Assembly: GCF_001888185.1 (NCBI RefSeq)
Contig: NZ_CP016364.1
Span: 2,852,001 to 2,916,000, forward strand
DNA: 64,000 bases
Reading direction: 5' to 3'
Source: Phaeobacter porticola
Lineage (GTDB): Bacteria > Pseudomonadota > Alphaproteobacteria > Rhodobacterales > Rhodobacteraceae
The position numbers were made by a program, and so were the translations under genes. How positions within the stretch are numbered: position 1 is the first letter of the stretch; every line of letters begins with the position of its first letter. Below the pieces are notes generated by a model. That model searched no databases. It saw only the letters and a list, made by a program, of their open reading frames with translations, and was not told the DNA's origin. This document shows positions 27,507 through 36,265 of this stretch, piece by piece.

Positions 27507-28277
27507 ATGAGTGAGCAAGACCGAAATATTTCCTCCAGCTTTGCCAAAGGACTGGCTGTTCTGGCCGTGTTTGACGCGGCCACACCAACGCTGACACTGG
27601 CAGAGATTGCGCGGCGCACCGGGCAGGATCGCGCCACCGCACGGCGCGGGGCGCTGACTCTGGTGCAGGCAGGATACCTGCGCCAGCAGGGGCGTGTGCT
27701 GTCGTTGACACCGCAAGTGCTGGCGCTGTCGGGCGGCTTTCTTCAGGCCAATCAGTTTGGTCGCAAGGTGCAGCCGGTGCTGAACAGGCATGCGCGCAGC
27801 CTAGGGGCAGAGATCACGCTGGCCACCCTTGATCAGAACCGCGTGCTGCTGCTGGCACAATCCACTGTGGAACATGCGCCGGTCACCTATGGGTTTACGG
27901 CTGGGGCCCATATCCCGCTGGTTCACACCAGCCTGGGCCGGATGCTGATGGGCTGCCTGCCCGCCGAGATCGCCGTCGATGCGTTGTCGAGCGCCAAGAT
28001 CCCGCGTCATACCGAACAGTCACTGATCAAGGTCGACCAGATCCTAGAGCGCATCTCAGCGGCCCGCCAACAGGGATACGCCGTGACCGATAGTGAGTTT
28101 GAAACCGGGATCATTGGCTATGCAGTGCCAGTATCGCGCCCGGATCAGCGGCCAATCGTCGTGGGCAGCTCAGCGCCGCGTGGACTGAACCCTGAGCAAG
28201 ACACCGAAGCCTCCCTGCGGGCGCTGCAACTTTGCGCGGCAGAGCTGCGCCAGAGCCAGGCATTGGCGGATCTGTAG
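27507..28277 (+). CDS. IclR-family transcriptional regulator
   Basis: A 256-aa regulator: N-terminal winged helix-turn-helix (about 9-70, SFAKGLAVLAVFDAATPTLTLAEIARRTG then DRATARRGALTLVQAGYLRQ) and a C-terminal IclR effector domain (about 75-250) with HTSLGRMLMGCLP and GYAVTDSEFETGIIGYAVPV. IclR proteins of this kind often control aromatic-acid or purine/allantoin degradation (AllR is one). Its position between the GS-like gene and the ureidoglycine aminohydrolase gene makes control of this island likely. GGAAGAG precedes ATG 27507. Confidence 0.9.
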   Translation: MSEQDRNISSSFAKGLAVLAVFDAATPTLTLAEIARRTGQDRATARRGALTLVQAGYLRQQGRVLSLTPQVLALSGGFLQANQFGRKVQPVLNRHARSLGAEITLATLDQNRVLLLAQSTVEHAPVTYGFTAGAHIPLVHTSLGRMLMGCLPAEIAVDALSSAKIPRHTEQSLIKVDQILERISAARQQGYAVTDSEFETGIIGYAVPVSRPDQRPIVVGSSAPRGLNPEQDTEASLRALQLCAAELRQSQALADL

Positions 28278-28400
28278 CCTCTCGGAAGTGCGGGCAGTCC
28301 GATATTCAAAATTTCGCGAAGGATGTTATCCCAAGCGCCCCCCTTGGAGTGCCACCGGCAAGTCCGCATAAATGCAAGGTGCATCATGAAAGGACCGCCG

Positions 28401-29231
28401 ATGACCGCGCCGCGCTATTTCACCCCCAAAGGGGGCCATCCCGGTCAGGAGCAACTGCTGACCGACCGCGCCATGTTCACCGATGCCTATGCGGTGATCC
28501 CCAAGGGCACGATGCGTGATATTACCACGTCGTTCCTGCCGGGCTGGACGGGTATGCGCATGTGGGTCATTGCGCGACCGCTCAGCGGGTTTGCCGAGAC
28601 GTTTTCACAATACATCGTCGAGCTGCAACCGGGCGGCGGATCTGATCTGCCCGAACATGATGACGCCGCACAATCGGTGCTGTTTGTCACCGAGGGCCGG
28701 TTGGGTCTGACAGTTGCGGGCGCACAGCATGTTCTGGAACCGGGCGGCTATGCCTATATTCCCGCTGGTGCCGACTGGTCCCTGCACAATAGCAGCGAGA
28801 CGGCGGCCGGGTTCCATTGGATCCGCAAACGCTGGCAGACCGCGCCGGGTGTTGAAAAGCCCACGCCCCTGATTGCCAATGAACGCGATATCGCGCCGAC
28901 AGTGATGCCCGACACCGAGGGTCGCTGGGCCACGACGCGCTTTGTCGACCCCAGCGATCTGTCCCATGACATGCATGTCACCATTGTCACCTTTGAGCCG
29001 GGTGGGGTGATCCCTTTCCCCGAAACCCATGTGATGGAACACGGGCTGTTTGTGCTGGAAGGCAAAGCCGTCTATCGGCTCAACCAGGATTGGGTCGAGG
29101 TCGAGGCCGGCGATTTCATGTGGTTGCGCGCCTTCTGCCCGCAGGCCTGTTATGCCGGGGGTCCGGGGCGTTTTCGCTACCTGCTCTACAAAGATGTGAA
29201 CCGTCACATGCCCCTCAGCCCGCCACGCTGA
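28401..29231 (+). CDS. (S)-ureidoglycine aminohydrolase (bicupin)
   Basis: The enzyme removes ammonia from ureidoglycine to give (S)-ureidoglycolate in allantoin breakdown. The 276-aa protein has two cupin domains: IVELQPGGGSDLPEHDDAAQSVLFVTEGRL near residue 75 and VTFEPGGVIPFPETHVMEHGLFVLEGKAVYRL near 195, the second with metal ligands (Glu, His, His type) expected for this Mn enzyme. ATG 28401 is preceded by AAAGGA; an upstream ATG at 28386 is possible. Product feeds ureidoglycolate lyase, also in the window. Confidence 0.88.
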   Translation: MTAPRYFTPKGGHPGQEQLLTDRAMFTDAYAVIPKGTMRDITTSFLPGWTGMRMWVIARPLSGFAETFSQYIVELQPGGGSDLPEHDDAAQSVLFVTEGRLGLTVAGAQHVLEPGGYAYIPAGADWSLHNSSETAAGFHWIRKRWQTAPGVEKPTPLIANERDIAPTVMPDTEGRWATTRFVDPSDLSHDMHVTIVTFEPGGVIPFPETHVMEHGLFVLEGKAVYRLNQDWVEVEAGDFMWLRAFCPQACYAGGPGRFRYLLYKDVNRHMPLSPPR

Positions 29232-29396
29232 CCAGAGGTGAAAAGATGGGGCGGTGCACGCGTCGCCTCATGTCCAATTTGACAAAAATACCTTGCCTGC
29301 CCCGCCTTGCCAGATCGCGAGGACAGGTTAAGCTTGAGAGACCTCAAACTGTGCCGTGGACTGCGCGACGCCCCCGTGACCAAAGATGGAAATCAA

Positions 29397-29813
29397 ATGC
29401 CCCTGCCGACCTTTGTAATTTCTAACAGCCCGACCGGTCAGCCGCGCTCGATCCCCCGCACTACATTGGGTGCCGCAATCTGTGCCCTGACGCTGACCCT
29501 TGGCGCGGTGCTGCCCGGACCCGCTGCGCGGGCCGGTGATATGAAACATGTCGGCGAGGTAAAAAGCGTTCATGTGCTGGGCCGGACCTGGCATGTCGCC
29601 GCATTGGAGGCCGACGAGGGCGCGCGCCTGAAGACACCGCGCTATACTGCCGTGCGTCAGAACGCGGAACTGGATGCCTTTCGCCCGCCTGCCGTGCTGA
29701 GCGCGAAACAGGCCGTGCGCGCGTTTCACGCAGCAACAGGCTGTCGTGCCAACATATCCACCATGGTGCGATCCATAGATGGTACGTATATCGCGCAGCT
29801 TGTCTGCCGCTGA
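29397..29813 (+). CDS. Small secreted protein, unknown function
   Basis: A 138-aa protein with a clear Sec signal: basic start, hydrophobic TTLGAAICALTLTLGAVLP and an ARA-like cleavage site (ARAGD, about residue 46). The mature part has two Cys (CRANISTM and the C-terminal VCR) that could form a disulfide, and is basic and polar. No domain is recognised. The start at 29397 follows GATGGAAATC; longer in-frame starts exist but would put charged residues ahead of the signal. It lies between the aminohydrolase and a GAPDH gene on the same strand. Confidence 0.65.
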   Translation: MPLPTFVISNSPTGQPRSIPRTTLGAAICALTLTLGAVLPGPAARAGDMKHVGEVKSVHVLGRTWHVAALEADEGARLKTPRYTAVRQNAELDAFRPPAVLSAKQAVRAFHAATGCRANISTMVRSIDGTYIAQLVCR

Positions 29814-29932
29814 CCCTCGCATCCACCGGCACGCTGAATTGAAACACCGCGCAGGCAATTGTGACCGAAACCATGGCACAATTGCCGTTGTGGCGGATTG
29901 AGCCATCAGGTGCGCCCTGTCATAGCTTGGGC

Positions 29933-30922
29933 ATGAAACTTGCAATCAATGGATTCGGCCGCATCGGCCGCGCTATTCTGCGCCAGATCCTGACATCGCC
30001 ACGCGGTGACGGGATTGAGATTGCGCGGATCAACGATATCGCGCCTTTGGACATGTGCGCTTATTTGTTTCAATACGATAGCACCTATGGTCCCTACCCC
30101 AGCGCAGTCACCGCAGAGGGCGACAGCCTGCTTATTGCAGGCCGCCGCATCCCATTTAGCCAGACGGCAGATCTTAGCACACTGAACCTACGTGGCGTGG
30201 ATGTGGTGCTGGAATGTACCGGCATCGCGCGGACGTCAGATGTGGCGGAACGCGGCCTGGCTGCGGGCGCACGCAAGGTGCTGATCTCTGGCCCCTCGCC
30301 GGCTGCTGAACAGACCGTTGTTCTGGGTGCGAATGAGACGGATCTGGGTGCGGCCAAGATCATCTCCAATGCGTCCTGCACCACCAATGGGCTGGCGCCT
30401 CTGGTCAAGCTGCTGGACGCCCTGAGGGGGATTGATAGCGGTCATATGACCACGATCCATTGCTACACAAATTCGCAGCCGATGGTCGATGCACCACGCG
30501 GTGACTTTGCCCGTTCCCGCGCCGGGGCGCTGTCAATGGTGCCGACCACCACCTCGGCGATGCATTTGATCGACGAGGTCTTGCCGCATCTGGCAGGCCG
30601 CATTAGCGGCGCTGCAGTGCGGGTACCAACGGCCAGTGTGTCGGCGGTGGATCTGGTGGTCACGACACAGCAATCAATGGCGCTGGATTTTGCCGAAACC
30701 ACTCTACGCAACGCCGTCGGTGCCTCGGCGGTGTTGGGATGGACCGACCATCCGCTGGTGTCCTCGGACCTGCGCGCCCGACCTGAATCGCTGATCCTTG
30801 CGGGCCCGGAAACCCGTCGGGTGGGCGATCATCAGCTGCGGGTCTTTGGCTGGTATGACAATGAATGGGGCTTTTCAGCGCGGATGCTGGATATGGCCCG
30901 ATTGATGGCGGCGCGGACCTGA
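29933..30922 (+). CDS. Glyceraldehyde-3-phosphate dehydrogenase-type protein
   Basis: A 329-aa GAPDH-fold enzyme. NAD-binding MKLAINGFGRIGRAILRQIL starts the protein; NASCTTNGLAP carries the catalytic Cys (residue 149, the canonical number) and SGAAVRVPTASVSAVDL, WYDNEWGFS follow. It departs from housekeeping Gap (SGPSPAAEQTVVLGANE in place of the usual SAP..D.PMfV.GVN segment, PTTTSAMHLIDEVLPHLAGRI in place of PTsTGAAkAvgkVlPeL), so it is a paralogue, perhaps Epd-like or acting on another aldehyde. It is not with pgk or other glycolytic genes. Confidence 0.82.
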   Translation: MKLAINGFGRIGRAILRQILTSPRGDGIEIARINDIAPLDMCAYLFQYDSTYGPYPSAVTAEGDSLLIAGRRIPFSQTADLSTLNLRGVDVVLECTGIARTSDVAERGLAAGARKVLISGPSPAAEQTVVLGANETDLGAAKIISNASCTTNGLAPLVKLLDALRGIDSGHMTTIHCYTNSQPMVDAPRGDFARSRAGALSMVPTTTSAMHLIDEVLPHLAGRISGAAVRVPTASVSAVDLVVTTQQSMALDFAETTLRNAVGASAVLGWTDHPLVSSDLRARPESLILAGPETRRVGDHQLRVFGWYDNEWGFSARMLDMARLMAART

Positions 30923-30953
30923 TTGCGAGCCTGTGCCCGTCACCATTAGCAAA

Positions 30954-30978
30954 GGGCCGCGCATGTCTGCTGCGGCCC
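30954..30978 (-). terminator. Possible terminator between GAPDH and purine permease genes
   Basis: GGGCCGC and GCGGCCC enclose an 11-base loop, with only TTT downstream on the minus strand. Convergent genes end on both sides. Confidence 0.4.
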
Positions 30979-31018
30979 CTGCTCATTTCAAGATCAAGAT
31001 CTTAAACCAGTTGCAGGA

Positions 31019-32446
31019 CTATTCTCCCGGCAGGCTTCCACGGCCCTGGCCCGACAGCCCACCCGAGACCTCCTCGGTCGACTCGCTGGCCAGCTCGGTT
31101 GGCAGCAACAGGTTCAGCACCACCGCGATCAGCGCCGCCGGCAAGAGACCCGAGGTCATCAGCACCCGCAGTGTATCTGGCAGATGCTGTACCGCACCGG
31201 GCTCCAGCTGGAGCCCAAGACCTACGGAGAGCGAAATCGCAAAGATCACCATATTACGGCGGTTCCAGTCCACATCCGACAGCATCGAAATACCCGCTGC
31301 GACAACCATGCCAAACATGACAATAACGCCGCCGCCCAACACCTCGATCGGGATGGTACGGATGATCGCGCCAACCTTCGGCACCAACCCGCAAAGGATC
31401 AGGAACAGCGCCCCGATGGTCACGACATGGCGGCTCATGACGCCGGTCATGGCGATCAACCCAACGTTCTGGCTGAAGGAGGTGTTGGGCAGTCCGCCAA
31501 AGATGCCTGCCACGGCAGATCCGACACCATCGGCGTAGGTCGCGCCAGAAATTTCGGCATCCGTCGCCTCGCGCCCAGCGCCACCACGGGTGATCCCGCT
31601 GACGTCGCCTACGGTTTCCACTGCAGACACCAGCCCCATCAGGCAAAAGCCGACGATGGCGGCAAAGGTGAACTCGATCCCGTATTTGAACGGCATTGGC
31701 AGGGCAAAGGCACTGGCGCGCGACCAGCTGGTGCCAATCGCCTCAAATGTGACCATGCCCATCATCAGCGCGTAGAGATAGCCAACAATCAGGCCCAGCA
31801 GCACGGCCGAGATCGACAGCATACCACGGGCAAAAAACTTGAGCCCCAGCGTGACGATGATGACCACCAATGCGGCTGACCAGTTGAGCAACGAACCATA
31901 TTCCGGCGTGCCGATGGCTGGAACACCGCCGGCGGCGTATTGGATGCCGACCTTGACCAAAGCCAGGCCGATCATGGTGACCACCAACCCGGTGACCAGC
32001 GGTGGTAATGCAAAGCGGATGCGGCCAATCACCAACCCTAAGGCTGCGTGAAAGATCCCACCGACAAGAACACCGCCAAACAGCGCCGCCAGCCCATCAA
32101 CGCCCTTGCCTGCGACCAGCGGAATCATGATCGGCAAAAAGGCAAAACTGGTGCCCTGCACAATCGGCAGTGCCGCCCCGACCGGGCCAAGGGTCACCGT
32201 CTGCAACAGAGTGGCGACACCGGCAAACAACATCGACATCTGGATCAGATACAGCAGCTCCGGGAAATCAGGCGAGTTTGAGCCAAAGCCAAACCCCGCA
32301 GCGCCGGCCACGATGATGGCCGGTGTGACGTTGGAGACAAACATTGCCAGCACGTGCTGAATGCCCAGTGGCACCGCCTTTGCCAGTGGTGGCGTATAAT
32401 TTGGATCGCGCAGCTGGGCTGGCGTTCCGATCGACCCGTCGGCCAT
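31019..32446 (-). CDS. NCS2-family purine (uric acid/xanthine) permease
   Basis: A 475-aa transporter of the nucleobase:cation symporter-2 family with about 12-14 membrane segments. The substrate-binding motifs of the family are present: VSAVETVGDVSG (helix 8 Glu) and FGGLPNTSFSQNVGLIAMTGV (helix 10). It also has the early QHVLAMFVSNVTPAII segment. The last 30 residues are a polar tail. The neighbouring urate-degradation genes point to uric acid or xanthine. It has its own leader: the upstream lyase gene ends in a terminator at 32549-32583. Confidence 0.9.
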   Translation of the reverse strand: MADGSIGTPAQLRDPNYTPPLAKAVPLGIQHVLAMFVSNVTPAIIVAGAAGFGFGSNSPDFPELLYLIQMSMLFAGVATLLQTVTLGPVGAALPIVQGTSFAFLPIMIPLVAGKGVDGLAALFGGVLVGGIFHAALGLVIGRIRFALPPLVTGLVVTMIGLALVKVGIQYAAGGVPAIGTPEYGSLLNWSAALVVIIVTLGLKFFARGMLSISAVLLGLIVGYLYALMMGMVTFEAIGTSWSRASAFALPMPFKYGIEFTFAAIVGFCLMGLVSAVETVGDVSGITRGGAGREATDAEISGATYADGVGSAVAGIFGGLPNTSFSQNVGLIAMTGVMSRHVVTIGALFLILCGLVPKVGAIIRTIPIEVLGGGVIVMFGMVVAAGISMLSDVDWNRRNMVIFAISLSVGLGLQLEPGAVQHLPDTLRVLMTSGLLPAALIAVVLNLLLPTELASESTEEVSGGLSGQGRGSLPGE

Positions 32447-32548
32447 GGTTTAGTCCCTCTCTGTTATGGTTACATCATTTATTATCTGTTGGTCTTGGTC
32501 GGTGGTACGATGGCGATCTCGTTTTGCGGAGCACCTGTTCGTCAAAGA

Positions 32549-32583
32549 AAAAGGCGCATGACCCGATGGGGGCGGCGCCTTTT
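32549..32583 (-). terminator. Terminator of the allantoinase-ureidoglycolate lyase operon
   Basis: AAAAGGCGC pairs with GCGCCTTTT; on the minus strand it is followed by TTTTTCTTT and begins nine bases after the lyase stop. Confidence 0.8.
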
Positions 32584-32591
32584 GTAATGGG

Positions 32592-33077
32592 TCAGGGTCG
32601 GATCACCTGATAGGGAGCATCGAACCAATGTTCTTCTAGGTTTGCCCCGTCTCCGATGCGGTCAACAACCGCAAACAGCCCCGGTGCATGCAGCGGTGTC
32701 AGGACCCCATGCCAACTGCCGCGATGAAAATTGATCGCCTGTCCCGGCTCTGTTTCAAACGCCAAAGGCAGGCCCGGCGCGCCGTCGCAATCGGGGGCAA
32801 CAATCACCAGAAAGCCATGATCGCTCATTGGGATAAAGGCCTGACTGCCGTCCGGGTGACGTTCGACCATCAGCAGTGGCATAGGCAGGGCGCGCGGCTC
32901 AGCGTTGAACAGGCTCAGCCCGGCACGACCTGCGTTAAAATCCAAGGTGGCCCGGTCATGATATCGCCCGCAAAGGCCCTGATTGATGATCTTGTCAGGC
33001 GCGCCGTGACAATCAAGCAGATCACCAAAAGGGGCAAACGCCTCGGCAGAGATGGGCTGGATATTGATCGTCTTCAT
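32592..33077 (-). CDS. allA: Ureidoglycolate lyase
   Basis: The enzyme splits (S)-ureidoglycolate to glyoxylate and urea, the end of allantoin breakdown. The 161-aa protein matches the AllA family: ISAEAFAPFGDLLD at the N-terminus, MVERHPDGSQAFIPM with the metal-site His, and FHRGSWHGVLTPL near residue 120. It follows the allantoinase fusion by 28 bases and is probably co-transcribed with it. Confidence 0.93.
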   Translation of the reverse strand: MKTINIQPISAEAFAPFGDLLDCHGAPDKIINQGLCGRYHDRATLDFNAGRAGLSLFNAEPRALPMPLLMVERHPDGSQAFIPMSDHGFLVIVAPDCDGAPGLPLAFETEPGQAINFHRGSWHGVLTPLHAPGLFAVVDRIGDGANLEEHWFDAPYQVIRP

Positions 33078-33105
33078 CGGTCGGCCTCACGCGCGCTTGG
33101 GCGGT

Positions 33106-34521
33106 TCATTGCAAGAGATCCCTGAGCCGGAATTCCGCGATGCGTTCGACCTGACGGCAGGCTTCGGCAAATTCGCGATCTCGATCATTGCCGATGCGCT
33201 GCTCAAAAGCAGCAAGGATCGACGCCTTATCATGATCGCGCACCGCAATGATGAAGGGGAAGCCGTGTTTTTCCACATAGGACGTGTTCAATTGCGTAAA
33301 ATGTGCGCGTTCTTTGTCTGTCAGCGCATCCAGCCCGGCCGAGGCCTGTTCATTGGTGCTCTCGGCCGTCAGCCGCTTGGCCGCTGCCAATTTGCCTGCC
33401 AGATCCGGATGTGCGGTCAGTACACCCAGCCGCTCTGCCTCGCTTGCGGTGCGGAAAACCCGACAGAGCGCATTGTGCACCCCGGCTGCGCGATCATGGG
33501 CCGGGCCCAGTTCCAACCCATGCGCCCGTTCGGCGATCCAGGGAGAATGTTCAAAAATACCGCCAAAGACCGTCACAAAGCGGTCCTGCGCCATCTGGCT
33601 GGGCCGTTCGCGACGCTGATGTGGGTGGGTTTTGGTCCAATGGTCGGCAATATCAATGCGGCGCGGGCACCAGACATTTTCAAAACTCTGGATATAGTCG
33701 ATGAACCGCTTCAGCCCCGCCGCCTTGCCCGGACGGCCAATCAGACGGCAATGCAACCCGATCGACATCATTTTGGGCGCGCCCGCCTCGCCTTCGGCGT
33801 GGAGCAGGTCAAACGCGTCCTTCAAGTACTGATAGAATTGCTCGCCTGTGATGTAACCGGGGGCCGTGGCAAAGCGCATGTCGTTGGCTTCCAGCGTATA
33901 GGGAATGATCAGTTGATCGCGGTCGCCTACCTCCAACCAATAGGGCAGATCATCGTCATAGGTGTCAGAGATATAGTCGAATCCGCCTTCTTCAGCCACC
34001 AGACGGACGGTGTTTTCACTACAGCGTCCAGTGTACCAGCCCCGCGGGCGCGTGCCGACAACCTCGGTATGCAGGCGGATCGCCTCGGCAATCGCTGCGC
34101 GCTCATCCTTTTCGGGCATGTCCTTGTGTTCGACCCATTTCAGCCCGTGCGAGGCAATCTCCCAGTCGGCGGCCTTCATAGCGGCGACCTGTTCTGGGGA
34201 CCGCGCCAACGCGCTGGCAACGCCGTAGATGGTGAGCGGGATATTGGCGGCGGTGAACATACGGTGCAGTCGCCAGAACCCGGCCCGTGCGCCATAATCG
34301 TAGATCGATTCCATATTCCAATGCCGTTGCCCCGACCAAGAGGCTGCGCCTGCGATATCGGAAAGAAACGCCTCAGAGCCTGCATCGCCATGCAGGATGT
34401 TGTTTTCGCCGCCCTCTTCGTAGTTCAGCACGAATTGCACCGCAATTTTTGCCCCACCGGGCCACGCAGCATCGGGCGGCATTGCACCATGGCCAATCAT
34501 GTTGCGGGGGTATCTCTTCAT
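33106..34521 (-). CDS. puuE: Allantoinase PuuE fused to OHCU decarboxylase
   Basis: A 471-aa bifunctional protein. Residues about 1-305 are the PuuE-type allantoinase of the polysaccharide deacetylase fold (NYEEGGENNILHGD, SIYDYGARAGFWRLHRMF, EIASHGLKWVEH, and GLHCRLIGRPGKA). Residues about 310-471 are 2-oxo-4-hydroxy-4-carboxy-5-ureidoimidazoline decarboxylase (FGGIFEHSPWIAERAH, LTAHPDLAGK, NTSYVEKHGFPFIIAVR). The order of catalysis is reversed relative to the polypeptide: decarboxylation to S-allantoin, then hydrolysis to allantoate. ATG 34521 is preceded by AGAGG; the ORF start at 34605 adds 28 poorly conserved residues. It is divergent from uraH. Confidence 0.93.
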   Translation of the reverse strand: MKRYPRNMIGHGAMPPDAAWPGGAKIAVQFVLNYEEGGENNILHGDAGSEAFLSDIAGAASWSGQRHWNMESIYDYGARAGFWRLHRMFTAANIPLTIYGVASALARSPEQVAAMKAADWEIASHGLKWVEHKDMPEKDERAAIAEAIRLHTEVVGTRPRGWYTGRCSENTVRLVAEEGGFDYISDTYDDDLPYWLEVGDRDQLIIPYTLEANDMRFATAPGYITGEQFYQYLKDAFDLLHAEGEAGAPKMMSIGLHCRLIGRPGKAAGLKRFIDYIQSFENVWCPRRIDIADHWTKTHPHQRRERPSQMAQDRFVTVFGGIFEHSPWIAERAHGLELGPAHDRAAGVHNALCRVFRTASEAERLGVLTAHPDLAGKLAAAKRLTAESTNEQASAGLDALTDKERAHFTQLNTSYVEKHGFPFIIAVRDHDKASILAAFEQRIGNDRDREFAEACRQVERIAEFRLRDLLQ

Positions 34522-34604
34522 TGCGCAAGCGCCTCTTTCCAAACAACTGTCTGTCATTACTATGGCAGAAGAGCTGCGCGATTTTTCAAATTTTCCCGAA
34601 TACA

Positions 34605-34620
34605 CTATCAGATCTGACAG
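34605..34620. promoter_or_regulatory. Inverted repeat between puuE and uraH
   Basis: TCAGATCTGA (34608-34617) is palindromic, and the flanking CT and AG extend it with one mismatch. It lies midway in the divergent intergenic region and may be a shared operator. Confidence 0.4.
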
Positions 34621-34677
34621 GTTTGCAGCACCTGCCCCTATCGGGCAGAGGTAGCTCTACAGCAGGAGGACGACAAA

Positions 34678-35049
34678 ATGAGCTATGGAACCGAAGCCGG
34701 GTATCTCACCACACATGTTCTGGACACGGCGCGCGGCTGCCCTGCCGCTGGGCTGCCGATCCGGCTCTATCGGCTGGACGCAGGCGGACGCACAGAGATG
34801 GCCAAAATGCTGACCAATGCAGATGGGCGTACGGACACCCCGATCCTGCCCAAGAAGGACTTTGTGACCGGCACATATGAATTGGTGTTTGAAGCTGGGG
34901 AATATCTGCGCGCCAGTGGACAGGCCTCGGGCGAGGTGCTGTTTCTGGACGACGTGCCGATCCGGTTTGGCATCACAGACGAAAGCGCGCATTACCATGT
35001 GCCGCTGCTGCTGTCGCCCTTTGGCTATTCCACCTATCGCGGCAGCTGA
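34678..35049 (+). CDS. uraH: 5-hydroxyisourate hydrolase
   Basis: HIUase hydrolyses 5-hydroxyisourate, the product of urate oxidation, to OHCU. The 123-aa transthyretin-like protein has LTTHVLDTARGCPAAGLPIRLYRL at the N-terminus, ADGRTDTPIL with the catalytic Arg, and the diagnostic C-terminal YSTYRGS. An AGCAGGAGGACGAC ribosome site precedes the ATG. It provides the substrate of the decarboxylase half of the divergent fusion. Confidence 0.95.
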   Translation: MSYGTEAGYLTTHVLDTARGCPAAGLPIRLYRLDAGGRTEMAKMLTNADGRTDTPILPKKDFVTGTYELVFEAGEYLRASGQASGEVLFLDDVPIRFGITDESAHYHVPLLLSPFGYSTYRGS

Positions 35050-35125
35050 CCGCGTCGCCGCCCGGTGACGCCTGGACCCGGGATGCCGTCTGGGCGCGTG
35101 GTCAGGCGTGCACGGTCAGGGGCGA

Positions 35126-36064
35126 CTAGCTGGCGGGACTAACAGGCGCTGCGCCACCAGCCTCGCGCAGGCGGGTGGCCAGCTGGCTGGTCATATAGTC
35201 CATGAACAACCGTGTCTTGGGGTCCTGGTGGCGCCGATGCGTGTAAAGGCAGGCCAGTTGCACAGGCACAGGCGGTGTCGCTACGGCCACAGGCACCAGA
35301 CGCCCGGCGGCAAGATGGTCGGCCACCTCGAAGGTCGGCTTTAGCACGATCCCCTCGCCCGCCAGCGCCCAATCGGTCAACACATCGCCATCGTCACATT
35401 CATAGCGCCCGCTCACCGCATAGCGCTGCGGCCCGTCGCTGGTCTGCAAAAGCCACTGAAACTCGCTCGCACCGGGATAGCGCAAGTTCAGACAGTCGTG
35501 GCCATCACGCAGCAATGCGGCGCCGTCCTCTGGCATACCCCGTCTGACTACATAATCGGGTGCGGCACAAAGCACGCGCTGGCAATCGGCGATTTTGCGG
35601 ATGCGCAGGTTGCTGTCCTCGGGCTGACCAAGGAAGAACGCCAGATCCAGCCCCTCGCTGGTCAAGTCAACAGCACGGTCAGACAGGCGTAGGCGCAGAT
35701 TGATCTCTGGGTAGTCTGACAGGAACTGCGGGACCTCAGGTGCCAGCAATCGCCGCCCAAGCCCCAGAGGTGCCGCCACAAAAAGGGTCCCACGGGGCGT
35801 ATCGGTCAGATGCATCACCTTTGCCTCGGCCACATCGACCGCGTCCAGCACCGCAACAGCCCCATCGTAGAAGGCTCGCCCCTGCTCGGTTGCCGTCAGA
35901 TTGCGGGTGGTGCGCTGGAACAGGCGCACGCCGAGGTATTCCTCCAGCTGCGATATCCGCGCCGAGGTCACCGCAGGCGACACCCGCAGATCACGGCCCG
36001 CCGCCGACATAGAGCCGAGTTCGTAGACCCGGACAAAGGTGCGGATATTGTCGAGATAAGACAT
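35126..36064 (-). CDS. LysR-family transcriptional regulator
   Basis: A 312-aa LTTR: N-terminal helix-turn-helix (YLDNIRTFVRVYELGSMSAAGRDLRVSPAVTSARISQLEEYLGVRLFQRTTR, residues 3-55), then the periplasmic-binding-protein-like effector domain (about 90-295). It is divergent from puuD, with an inverted repeat of LTTR type in between, so it probably controls urate oxidation with urate or an intermediate as co-inducer. That role is inferred from position. It converges with uraH. Confidence 0.9.
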   Translation of the reverse strand: MSYLDNIRTFVRVYELGSMSAAGRDLRVSPAVTSARISQLEEYLGVRLFQRTTRNLTATEQGRAFYDGAVAVLDAVDVAEAKVMHLTDTPRGTLFVAAPLGLGRRLLAPEVPQFLSDYPEINLRLRLSDRAVDLTSEGLDLAFFLGQPEDSNLRIRKIADCQRVLCAAPDYVVRRGMPEDGAALLRDGHDCLNLRYPGASEFQWLLQTSDGPQRYAVSGRYECDDGDVLTDWALAGEGIVLKPTFEVADHLAAGRLVPVAVATPPVPVQLACLYTHRRHQDPKTRLFMDYMTSQLATRLREAGGAAPVSPAS

Positions 36065-36096
36065 GACAGAGGCCTGCGATTGTTCCAGAATTTTTG

Positions 36097-36113
36097 ATAC
36101 AGTTTGGCAGTAT
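36097..36113. promoter_or_regulatory. LysR-type box between the LysR gene and puuD
   Basis: ATAC-N9-GTAT, an inverted repeat with the T-N11-A core expected for LysR-family binding, about 30 bases upstream of the LysR start and 150 upstream of puuD. Confidence 0.5.
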
Positions 36114-36265
36114 ATGGGAATACCGAATAAACCCCGCTTTGCCTAGTCTGACCGGACCCGCATCGGATGAGCTGTCTGTGACACCATTCCCCGGCTGCCG
36201 GTGACGAATTCTAACCCATGCCCCGGCACCCCCTGCCGCATTGGGCGACAAAGGACCGGATCTGA

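Noticed and set aside
33052-34617. A 521-codon plus-strand frame
   Set aside because: Antisense to the allantoinase fusion, whose motifs are unmistakable.
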